Below the pieces are notes generated by a model that was given only the letters and a program-made list of their open reading frames with translations, searched no databases and was not told where the DNA came from. A stretch of 16,118 nucleotides of DNA from Candidatus Rokuibacteriota bacterium. Lineage in GTDB: Bacteria > Methylomirabilota > Methylomirabilia > Rokubacteriales > CSP1-6. Both the position numbers and the translations under genes were made by a program. Location of the stretch: NCBI GenBank assembly GCA_003221435.1, contig QHRS01000071.1, positions 1 to 16,118 of the forward strand, given 5' to 3'. Shown here piece after piece: positions 5,341-11,466 of the stretch; within the stretch, counting starts at the first letter, position 1, and every line of letters starts with the position of its first letter.

Positions 5341-6773
5341 CGCGCAGCGCGCCGTCGGGGCGAGTGGTCCTGGAGTGGGCAGGCCCGCTCTCGTTCGTGG
5401 TCCTCACCGCGGCGCTGATGGTCCTGCAGGACGCGGGGCCCGGCACCGCGCTGCGCCACCTGGACGTCATCCCCACCGTGTGGGACGCGCCATTTCTGCT
5501 CAAGGCGATCGAGACGTGGGGGCTCGACCGGGCCGCTGTGGAAGGCGCGGTCACGCTCGGGCTGCTCGTGCTCGTCGGCGTCCTCGCCGGCTCGCTCACG
5601 GATCGCGCGCGGCGCCAGCGCGCGCGGTACGAAGCCGTGCTCGCGCTCCAGCGCGCGTTGGGCGCTGCGCGCCCGCTTGCCGAGGGGCTCGAGCTGACGA
5701 ATCGTGCCCTCCGGACTCTCTTCAGGGCCGAGACGGTCGAGGCGGTGGTCCGCCGTGATGACGGGACGTACCTCGGCGCAAGCGGTCCCCGGTGCATCGA
5801 GCCGGGCACCGCGGGCGCGTGGGTCGCGATTCACAGGAGGAGCCTCTACCTTCCGGACGCCCGCGGCGCGACGGCGTCCGGTCGCCCGCGGCGCGTCGTT
5901 GTCGTGCCGCTCGTCGCGGGGGGACAGCTGGTCGGCATCGCGGGAGCCGAGCGCGCCGCGGGGTTCTCCCGGGACGATCGGGCCGCGCTCGAGACGCTCG
6001 GCGCGCAGATCGCGCTCGCGATCGAGAACGCGTGTCTGAAGAACGAGCTGGAGTCCAAGGTTGCGGCGGCGACGCGCCGCCTCAGCGAGCTGGACCGCGC
6101 GAAATCGGAGCTCGTCTCGATCGCCTCCCACGAGCTGCGGACACCACTCACGTCATTGCGGGGCTTCAGCGAACTGCTGCTGGCGCACCGCTACGGAACG
6201 CAGGAAACCCGACGGTTCATTTCCGTGATCCACGGAGAGGCGGAGCGCCTCGGCCGGATCCTCGACAACCTGCTCGACCTGGCGCGGATCGAGCGGGGGC
6301 AGGGCATCGAGGCGCGGCCGGTCGCCGTCGCGATCCGGCCTCTCCTCGAGAGCCAGGTCGGGGCCTGGCAAGCGCAGGGCGCGCGGCGGAGGTTTATCGT
6401 TGCCGTCCCTCCGAACCTCCCGCCGCTTCTGGTCGATCGCGACGCCGTCGAGCGCATTCTCACGAATCTGGTGTCGAACGCCGTGAAGTATTCGCCCGCG
6501 GGGAGCGAGATCCGTCTGGTCGCGCGCGCTGCGGGGGGCGCATCCGTCGAGGTGTCGGTCGAGGACGAAGGCGAGGGAATTCCCGAGGACGCGCTGCCCC
6601 GGATTTTCGACCTCTACTATCGCGTGGCCCGCCGCAACAGTGCGGCGCGCGGGCTCGGTCTGGGGCTCGCGCTCGTCAGATCTCTCGTTGAGGCCAACGG
6701 CGGCACGATTCGCGTCGAAAGCTCGACTGGAACCGGCAGCCGGTTCACCGTGTCCCTCCCGTGCGGTTCTTGA
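5331..6773 (+). CDS. Membrane GAF-sensor histidine kinase
   Basis: A 480-residue kinase. Two membrane segments flank a short external loop (about 15-33 and 72-90). A GAF-like domain spans about 105-235 (VVVVPLVAGGQLVGIAGAE and ALETLGAQIALAIENA are its typical strand and last helix), followed by a coiled-coil linker at 236-262. The HisKA domain has SHELRTP with phosphoacceptor His267. The HATPase_c domain has an N box with Asn379/Asn383 (NLVSNAVKYSP), G1 DEGEGIP (412-418), F box FDLYYR and G2 GLGLGLAL (441-448). All catalytic boxes are intact. ATG 5331 overlaps the preceding stop by 10 nt and lacks a good Shine-Dalgarno, so translation is likely coupled. Its probable partner is the receiver at 3496. 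The stop codon lies inside the -35 of the next promoter. Confidence 0.93.
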   Translation: MAIARSAPSGRVVLEWAGPLSFVVLTAALMVLQDAGPGTALRHLDVIPTVWDAPFLLKAIETWGLDRAAVEGAVTLGLLVLVGVLAGSLTDRARRQRARYEAVLALQRALGAARPLAEGLELTNRALRTLFRAETVEAVVRRDDGTYLGASGPRCIEPGTAGAWVAIHRRSLYLPDARGATASGRPRRVVVVPLVAGGQLVGIAGAERAAGFSRDDRAALETLGAQIALAIENACLKNELESKVAAATRRLSELDRAKSELVSIASHELRTPLTSLRGFSELLLAHRYGTQETRRFISVIHGEAERLGRILDNLLDLARIERGQGIEARPVAVAIRPLLESQVGAWQAQGARRRFIVAVPPNLPPLLVDRDAVERILTNLVSNAVKYSPAGSEIRLVARAAGGASVEVSVEDEGEGIPEDALPRIFDLYYRVARRNSAARGLGLGLALVRSLVEANGGTIRVESSTGTGSRFTVSLPCGS

Positions 6774-6797
6774 CACGTCGCGTCGGGTGCGTATAGT
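6770..6797 (+). promoter_or_regulatory. Sigma70-type promoter for the DUF507 operon
   Basis: Consensus -35 TTGACA (6770-6775), 16-nt spacer, -10 TATAGT (6792-6797). The -35 overlaps the stop codon of the kinase gene. The predicted start near 6804 is only about 5 nt before ATG 6809, so the transcript would be nearly leaderless. Confidence 0.7.
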
Positions 6798-6808
6798 GTG
6801 GGTCGGTT

Positions 6809-7087
6809 ATGGCCCGACGGGACGAGGTGGCGGACCGTATCGCCGCTGCTGTGTTGAAGCGGCTCACCGTCAAAAAGTACGTCGAGATCAAGGACGAGCC
6901 GGGCGCGCGCGCTGCGGTGCGGAAGGTCCTCGTGGAGAACTTGCAGGCCGAGGAACAGCTCGACGCGGACGCACGCCAGCTGCTGCTCGATCACGCCAAG
7001 GAGATCCGAGACTCGTCGGCCGACTACCGGCAGTTGTTCGGCAAGGTGCGAGAGAAGCTCGCCCGGGATCGAGGGTTCATTCTCTGA
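6809..7087 (+). CDS. DUF507 family protein (first of a tandem pair)
   Basis: A 92-residue soluble, charged, helical protein of the DUF507 type (function unknown). Seen: the N-terminal VADRIAAAVLKRLTVKKYVEIKD, a central ARAAVRKVLVENLQAEEQLDADARQLL split over two helices, and the C-terminal YRQLFGKVREKLARDRGF. The layout parallels the next gene product: N-terminal helix ending in a hydrophobic patch, then EExLDxDAxxLL versus EESINTEVRRIL, then a C-terminal YxxLxxKxRExxxxxR. No Shine-Dalgarno stands before ATG 6809 (the context is GGTCGGTT), consistent with the very short leader from its promoter. It overlaps the next start by one base (TGATG). Confidence 0.8.
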   Translation: MARRDEVADRIAAAVLKRLTVKKYVEIKDEPGARAAVRKVLVENLQAEEQLDADARQLLLDHAKEIRDSSADYRQLFGKVREKLARDRGFIL

Positions 7088-7362
7088 TGCGGATGAGCCG
7101 CGAGCGGGTCTTCTACCTTGCGGACATGATCGTGAAAGAGCTCGGCGGCACGGAGGGTGTGACCTTCAAAGCTCCCGATGAGATTCGCCCAGAGGTCGTG
7201 CGGACGCTGTCCGACGAGGCGAAGCTCGAAGAATCGATCAACACGGAGGTGCGGCGGATCCTTTCCTCCTATTCGCGCCCGGTGCCGGAGGGCGGCCGCG
7301 AGTGGGAGGTCCTGTACCAGAAAACCCGCGAAGAAGTCCTACGCCGCCGGTTCCGGCTGTGA
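7087..7362 (+). CDS. DUF507 family protein (second of a tandem pair)
   Basis: A 91-residue partner of the preceding gene. It begins MRMSRERVFYLADMIVKEL, has a glycine-rich turn at 21-25 (GGTEGV), then SDEAKLEESINTEVRRIL and a C-terminal WEVLYQKTREEVLRRRF that mirrors the YxxLxxKxRE end of the first copy. Translation is coupled to the first gene (TGATG) and to ubiX (GTGA), so all three are made from one message. Adjacent DUF507 copies may act as a heterodimer. That is an inference; no biochemical role is known to me. Confidence 0.8.
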   Translation: MRMSRERVFYLADMIVKELGGTEGVTFKAPDEIRPEVVRTLSDEAKLEESINTEVRRILSSYSRPVPEGGREWEVLYQKTREEVLRRRFRL

Positions 7363-7955
7363 GGCGGCTCGTCGTCGCGATCACCGGCGCGACCGGCGCG
7401 ATCTACGGCATCCGGCTCCTCGAGCGGCTGCGTGAGATCCCCGACGTCGAGACGCACCTGATCGTCTCGGCTCCCGGAAAGCGAACGATCATCGAGGAGA
7501 CCGGGTACTCGCTCCGGGACGTCGAGGCGCTCGCGCACGACGTGCACGACAACAAGGACATCGGCGCGTCGCTCGCGTCGGGCACGTTCCGGACGGCCGG
7601 CATGGTCATCGCGCCGTGCAGTATCAAGTCCGCGTCCGCGGTCGCGTACTGCCGCTCCGACACGCTCATCGCCCGCGCGGCCGACGTCACCCTGAAGGAG
7701 GGACGGCCGCTCGTCATGCTGGTTCGCGAGACGCCGCTCCATGCCGGGCACCTGAAATGCATGCTCGCGCTCGTCGAAATGGGCGCCGTGCTGCTGCCGC
7801 CGATGCCCGCGTTCTATCATCGGCCCACGGACATCGACGATCTGATCGCGCACACGGTGGCGCGGGTGCTCGAGCGTCTCGGCGTGTCGCAAGACGGCGT
7901 CTCCGAATGGCAGGGCACGCGTCCGCGGCTGCGCGGGGGGCCCACCGATGCTTGA
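7359..7955 (+). CDS. ubiX: UbiX-family flavin prenyltransferase
   Basis: A 198-residue cytoplasmic enzyme that joins dimethylallyl phosphate to FMN to make prenyl-FMN, the cofactor of UbiD-type decarboxylases. The family motifs are complete: FMN-binding AITGATGAIYG (8-18), SGTF (74-77), APCSIKSASAVAYCRSDTLI (85-104), RAADVTLKEGRPLV (106-119), RETPLH (123-128) and PAFYHRPTDIDDL (150-162). GTG 7359 overlaps the DUF507 stop as GTGA and starts directly with the first strand, so it is preferred over upstream in-frame codons. Length is normal. No ubiD lies in the window, so the enzyme probably supplies prenyl-FMN to a decarboxylase elsewhere (quinone synthesis or aromatic breakdown). Its last 8 nt overlap the glycosyltransferase gene. 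Confidence 0.93.
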   Translation: MRRLVVAITGATGAIYGIRLLERLREIPDVETHLIVSAPGKRTIIEETGYSLRDVEALAHDVHDNKDIGASLASGTFRTAGMVIAPCSIKSASAVAYCRSDTLIARAADVTLKEGRPLVMLVRETPLHAGHLKCMLALVEMGAVLLPPMPAFYHRPTDIDDLIAHTVARVLERLGVSQDGVSEWQGTRPRLRGGPTDA

Positions 7956-8679
7956 CCTCTCGGTCGTCATCCCAGTCTACAACGAAGAGGAAAACCTGCC
8001 CCGGCTCTGGCCCGAGCTCCGGGGCGTGCTCGACACGATGGGGCTGAGCTTCGAGGTGGTGTTCGTCGACGACGGCAGCGGCGACCGCAGCGCCGAGATC
8101 ATCCGCGGCCTGCGCGAGACGGACCGGCGCATTCGTCTGGTGCGTCTCAAGGCCAACGCCGGGGAGAGCGCCGCCACGGACGCGGGGTTCAAGGGCGCGC
8201 GCGGCCGCCGGGTCGTCACGATGGACGCGGACCTTCAGAACGATCCGCACGACATCCCGATGCTCGTCGACCATCTCGAGCGGTGGGACGCCGTGACCGG
8301 CTGGCGGGTCACGCGGGACGATCCGCTCGTGCGGCGACTGTCCTCGTGGATCGCGAACGGCATCCGCAACGCGGTCAGCGACGAGACCGTCCAGGACAGC
8401 GGCTGCACGTTCCGCGCGTTCCGCCGCGAGTGCCTCCGGAGCCTCGTGCTCTACCGCGGGTTCCACCGCTTCATCCCCACGCTCCTACGGATGCGCGGGT
8501 ACCGGGTGCTCGAAGTGCCGGTAACCCATCGGCCGCGCCGCTTCGGTCGGTCCAAGTACGGCATCGGCAACCGCGCGTTCGCCGCTTTCAGAGACCTGCT
8601 CGTGGTCCGGTGGATGAAGAACCGGACCCTTCGCTACGACATCGCCGAGGACCTCGGCGGCGACCTCGCCCAGGAGTAA
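7948..8679 (+). CDS. Family 2 glycosyltransferase (DPM1/ArnC-like catalytic domain)
   Basis: A 243-residue GT-A fold transferase similar to polyprenyl-phosphate sugar transferases. Seen: VVIPVYNEEENL (6-17), FVDDGSGDRS (39-48), AGESAATDAGFKGARG (71-86), the metal-binding D-x-D in TMDADLQNDP (Asp93/Asp95), the acceptor-side block QDSGCTFRAFRR (149-160), and HRPRRFGRSKYG (194-205), all typical of the DPM1/ArnC group. It lacks the two C-terminal membrane helices of ArnC-type proteins and ends in an acidic soluble tail, so it is closer to the soluble DPM1 form. It probably moves a sugar from a nucleotide donor to a lipid phosphate at the inner membrane face. Start ATG 7948 overlaps ubiX by 8 nt; the Gfo/Idh gene follows after 6 nt. 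Confidence 0.9.
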   Translation: MLDLSVVIPVYNEEENLPRLWPELRGVLDTMGLSFEVVFVDDGSGDRSAEIIRGLRETDRRIRLVRLKANAGESAATDAGFKGARGRRVVTMDADLQNDPHDIPMLVDHLERWDAVTGWRVTRDDPLVRRLSSWIANGIRNAVSDETVQDSGCTFRAFRRECLRSLVLYRGFHRFIPTLLRMRGYRVLEVPVTHRPRRFGRSKYGIGNRAFAAFRDLLVVRWMKNRTLRYDIAEDLGGDLAQE

Positions 8680-8685
8680 GGATCC

Positions 8686-9666
8686 ATGCGCGCGCTCCTG
8701 ATCGGCCTCGGCCGCTGGGGCGAACAGCACCTGCGCGTCCTCCGCGGTCTGGCCGCGGACATCTGGGTGGCCGACGTGTCGTCGGACCGCCTTGCGTGGG
8801 CGGTCCAGCAAGGGGTGGATGCGGCACACGCGGTCGCGGACTATCGCGTCGCGCTCGGCCATGTGGACGCCGTCGACATCGTGACGCCGGCGGACACCCA
8901 TCACGCGCTCGCGACCGAATGCCTCGACGCCGGGCGCGACTGCTTCGTCGAGAAGCCGTTCACGCTGACCGTCGCCGAGGGGCGCGCGCTCGCCGGGCGC
9001 GTGAAGCGGACGGGGCGCCTGGTCCAGGTGGGTCACATCTTCCGCTTCCATCCCGTGACGGAGTGTCTGCGGGCCGCCCTGGCAGCCGACCGCATCGGCG
9101 CCGTCCGGTACGCGACCGGGCGGTTCGCCGGGTTCAAGCGACCCCGCATGGACGTCGGCGTGACGCAGACGGACGGGATCCACTACTTCGACCTGTTCGC
9201 GTACCTGCTGGGCCGCGACGCGACTGCGGCGACCGCGATCGTCCGTGATTACCTCGGCCGGGGGATGGATGATCTCTCGTTCACGGCTGTCGAGTACGGC
9301 CCGACCCCGGTCGTCGTCGAAGCCGGGTACTTCGTTCCGGGCACGCACCGCGAGTGCGTCATCGTCGGCGAGCGCGGCAGCCTCGTCGCGGATTTCGGCC
9401 AGTCCACCGTGACGGCCTATGCAGGCGAGCACCGCCGCCGGGGCAATGGATGGGAGGCCGCGGAGTACGGTACGGAGCAGTTGAAGGTGTCGGGCGACGA
9501 GCCGCTGCGGCGCCAGCTCGGCGCGTTCCTTCAGTGTGTCGCCCGGCGGACGCCTACACCCGTGGACGCCACCGCCGGAGTGCGCGCGCTCGAGGTCGTC
9601 GAGGCGGCCGCTCGCTCGTCTCGGCTCGGGCGGCGCGTGACGCTGGACGAAGTCCGAAGCTCATGA
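8686..9666 (+). CDS. Gfo/Idh/MocA-family NAD(P)-dependent oxidoreductase
   Basis: A 326-residue dehydrogenase with an N-terminal Rossmann domain (GLGRWGEQH at 7-15; IVTPADTHH at 65-73) and the family signature EKPF with catalytic Lys90. The C-terminal sheet domain has the DGIHYFDLFAYLLG block (163-176) providing His166 and Asp169. Such enzymes oxidise or reduce sugars and nucleotide sugars; the exact substrate cannot be read. ATG 8686 has AAGGA 4-5 nt upstream. It is the last gene of the operon that starts at 6809 and lies directly after the GT2 gene, which suggests both act in glycan or glycolipid assembly. Confidence 0.92.
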   Translation: MRALLIGLGRWGEQHLRVLRGLAADIWVADVSSDRLAWAVQQGVDAAHAVADYRVALGHVDAVDIVTPADTHHALATECLDAGRDCFVEKPFTLTVAEGRALAGRVKRTGRLVQVGHIFRFHPVTECLRAALAADRIGAVRYATGRFAGFKRPRMDVGVTQTDGIHYFDLFAYLLGRDATAATAIVRDYLGRGMDDLSFTAVEYGPTPVVVEAGYFVPGTHRECVIVGERGSLVADFGQSTVTAYAGEHRRRGNGWEAAEYGTEQLKVSGDEPLRRQLGAFLQCVARRTPTPVDATAGVRALEVVEAAARSSRLGRRVTLDEVRSS

Positions 9667-9755
9667 CTGAGCAACTCGCGCCTGGAAGCGCTCCGCGGGG
9701 CTCCGGATGGTGCATGATCCCGACAAGCTCGCCCGGCGCGCGGTAGGAAAATACG

Positions 9756-10001
9756 ATGCCGCCTGATGCGCTCCTGGTTGTCTTCACCGCGTGCTGGATC
9801 ACACACGCCATCCCGCTGCCCGCGACGTCACACTGCGAAGCCCTCAAGCCCGAGTTACTCCACACGCTCGCCGTCACCGACCCCTACATTCTGTTCACCG
9901 CCGACTGCCTTCCGCCCGAGACAGACCTGCGGACGCTCGAGCGTGAGCGGCTGGAAACGCTCGCCTGTATCTGGCCGCCGCCCACGCCGCTCGGCCGTTA
10001 G
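9756..10001 (+). CDS. Small putative exported protein, unknown
   Basis: An 81-residue ORF with AGGA 8-11 nt before ATG 9756. The start looks like a weak signal peptide or membrane segment (DALLVVFTACWITHAIPLPAT), followed by CEALKPELLHTLAVTDPYILFTADC and a charged helix TDLRTLERERLETLACIW. Four cysteines (13, 27, 51, 71) would suit disulfides in an exported protein. No family recognised. It stands alone in a 712-nt gap between the Gfo/Idh gene and tRNA-Leu that otherwise holds only a toxin fragment. The 89 nt before it and the 137 nt at 10242-10378 show no gene. A chance ORF is possible, but the cysteine pattern and ribosome binding site favour a real one. Confidence 0.4.
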   Translation: MPPDALLVVFTACWITHAIPLPATSHCEALKPELLHTLAVTDPYILFTADCLPPETDLRTLERERLETLACIWPPPTPLGR

Positions 10002-10055
10002 AGCGGATCGAGCGATCGCAGGCGACGCCTGCCCCAAAGCCGACCCCCCGCCCCC

Positions 10056-10241
10056 TTGACTAATGTGTTGGCGGGTTTTCGAAGCGTCCGCGCTGTTGGT
10101 CAGCGGTACCGAATCATCTACAGGGTCGAGCGCAAAGAGGTAGTCGTTTCCATTGTTGCTGTCGCAAAGCGGAAGGAGGGCGACAAGGGAGACGTCTACG
10201 CGTTGGCGAAAAGGCTCCTGCGGCTCCGACTGCTTCGTTGA
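10056..10241 (+). pseudogene. RelE/ParE-type toxin, 5'-truncated
   Basis: The frame encodes the C-terminal two thirds of a RelE/ParE-fold toxin: LAGFRSVRAVGQRYRIIY (the beta2-beta3 'L-x-G-x-R-x-x-R-x-G-x-Y-R' core), then VVVSIVAVAKRKEGDKGDVYALAKRLL. Full toxins are about 85-100 residues; here the N-terminal helices are missing and only a TTG (10056) without a ribosome binding site could start it. The 60 nt upstream, read in a neighbouring frame (AIAGDACPKADPPPP), could be the rest of the linker, which would imply a frameshift as well as truncation. No antitoxin gene is visible on either side. Base composition is more AT-rich than the flanks. The fragment lies at the 3' flank of tRNA-Leu. Confidence 0.65.
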
Positions 10242-10378
10242 CGCCGGCCACCTGCGGGGCGAGAGGGCGAAGACGGAGCGGGCCGTACCGGTAGGTCAGT
10301 CGGTCAGAGCAACGCCAGCGCAAAGCGCCGTTGTCGCGGTCGTGTCATAGAGGCTGTCTCGTAGGTTGCTGTAGGCGT

Positions 10379-10465
10379 TGGTGCCGAAGCGGGGACTCGA
10401 ACCCCGACACCCTTGCGGGCACTAGACCCTGAATCTAGCGCGTCTGCCAATTCCGCCACTTCGGC
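10379..10465 (-). tRNA. tRNA-Leu (anticodon CAG)
   Basis: An 87-nt class II tRNA on the minus strand. The acceptor stem is GCCGAAG/CTTCGGC and the anticodon stem CTAGA/TCTAG has loop TTCAGGG (anticodon CAG). The long variable arm is TGCCCGCAAGGGTGT and the T arm is CGGGG-TTCGAGT-CCCCG. The discriminator is A and CCA is encoded at 10379-10381. It diverges from smpB. Confidence 0.97.
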
Positions 10466-10481
10466 GCGGCGTCGCCCGAGT

Positions 10482-10509
10482 ATCATAACTCTGGGCATCA
10501 CCAAGTCAA
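10482..10509 (-). promoter_or_regulatory. Promoter of tRNA-Leu
   Basis: Read on the minus strand: -35 TTGACT (10504-10509), 16-nt spacer, -10 TATGAT (10482-10487), with 16 nt from the -10 to the mature tRNA 5' end. The -35 overlaps the smpB ribosome binding site on the other strand. Confidence 0.6.
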
Positions 10510-10518
10510 GGAGCGGGC

Positions 10519-10980
10519 GTGACGGACGAGAAGGTCGTGGCGACCAACCGGAAGGCGCGGCACGAGTACGAGGTGCTGGAGACCTTCGAGGCCGGCCTCG
10601 TCCTGCGCGGCACCGAGGTGAAATCGCTCCGGGAGGGCCACGTCAACTTCAAGGACAGCTACGTCGCCTTCCAGAACAGCGAGGCCTGGCTCATCGGCTG
10701 CCACGTCAGCCCCTATCATCACGGCACCGACGCCAACCACGACCCAGAGCGGCGGCGGAAGCTGCTCCTGCACCGGCCCGAGCTGCGGCGGCTCCTCGGC
10801 AAGACGGCCGAGCGCGGGTTGACCATCGTCCCGCTTCGTCTATACTTCAAGCAAGGGCGCGCGAAGCTCGAGATCGGACTCGCGCGCGGGCGAAAACTGC
10901 ACGACAAGCGCGCCGTGCTCCGGGAGCGCGAGACCAGGCGTGAAATGGCCAAGGCCATGCGCGCCCGCGTCCGGGGGTAA
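10519..10980 (+). CDS. smpB: SsrA-binding protein SmpB
   Basis: A 153-residue RNA-binding protein that delivers tmRNA to stalled ribosomes. Seen: VVATNRKARHEYEVLETFEAG (6-26), the core GTEVKSLREG (31-40), DSYV (46-49), YHHGTDANHDPERRRKLLLH around 66-85, GLTIVPLRLYF (100-110), IGLARGRKLHDKR (119-131) and the basic C-terminal tail, which in SmpB enters the mRNA channel. Length is typical. GTG 10519 is supported by AAGGAG five nt upstream. ssrA starts 24 nt after the stop, so the protein and its RNA partner are probably co-expressed. Confidence 0.96.
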   Translation: MTDEKVVATNRKARHEYEVLETFEAGLVLRGTEVKSLREGHVNFKDSYVAFQNSEAWLIGCHVSPYHHGTDANHDPERRRKLLLHRPELRRLLGKTAERGLTIVPLRLYFKQGRAKLEIGLARGRKLHDKRAVLRERETRREMAKAMRARVRG

Positions 10981-11004
10981 GGCGCCGGCGAGGAGGGTGT
11001 GAAC

Positions 11005-11358
11005 GGGGGCGACCGGTTTCGACGGGGACAGTGAGGCGCAGGTTGCATCCCGAGGTTTCTCTCCCCTCGTAAATAAGAGAGAACGGTATAGCTGCCAACA
11101 CACAGCTAGCTCTGGCGGCCTAACACCCGCCGGCGTCCTCCAGGTCGAGCCATCAGGGCCTGGGTCAGGGCGTCATACTCTGGTGGCTGGCCCCAAGCCC
11201 GGCCTCGAGGTGAGGGGCGAGACCTGACGAGGCTGGCTGCCCGGAAATCTAGCCGGTTGGAGTGCCGGGCGGCGACAGCAGAAGAAAACCGGCTATTGAT
11301 GTAGACGCCTGCCGCCAAGGGTTTCCGGACGCGGGTTCAATTCCCGCCGCCTCCACCA
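11005..11358 (+). ncRNA. ssrA: tmRNA (SsrA)
   Basis: A 354-nt one-piece tmRNA. The tRNA-like ends pair as GGGGGCG (11005-11011) with CGCCTCC, followed by A and an encoded CCA (11356-11358). The 5' part has the conserved TTTCGACGGGGACAG and the 3' part has the T arm GCGGG-TTCAATT-CCCGC. The tag is read from GCC 11094 to TAA 11121-11123, preceded by the typical TATAGCT context. The region between tag and 3' domain has several GC-rich inverted segments consistent with pseudoknots. It lies immediately downstream of smpB. Confidence 0.95.
11094..11123 (+). other. tmRNA tag reading frame
   Basis: Resume codon GCC followed by N-T-Q-L-A-L-A-A and UAA. The end ALAA is the usual protease recognition tail. 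The encoded tag is nine residues, one shorter than the E. coli ANDENYALAA, and has no acidic residue. Confidence 0.85.
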
Positions 11359-11374
11359 ATGCGTCCAATCCGAG

Positions 11375-11418
11375 CCGCCCTCTGGGCCTCGACGGGTCGA
11401 GGACCTGGAGGGCGGTTT
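11375..11418 (+). terminator. Rho-independent terminator of ssrA
   Basis: Outer stem CCGCCCTC (11375-11382) pairs with GAGGGCGG (11408-11415), the inner stem is CCTCGAC/GTCGAGG with small internal mismatches, and TTT follows. It lies 17 nt after the tmRNA 3' end and before the antiporter gene. Confidence 0.7.
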
Positions 11419-11466
11419 CGGCTTGGGCATGCGGCCGCCGGCTCTGGAGGGGAGCGGGAACCCGGG

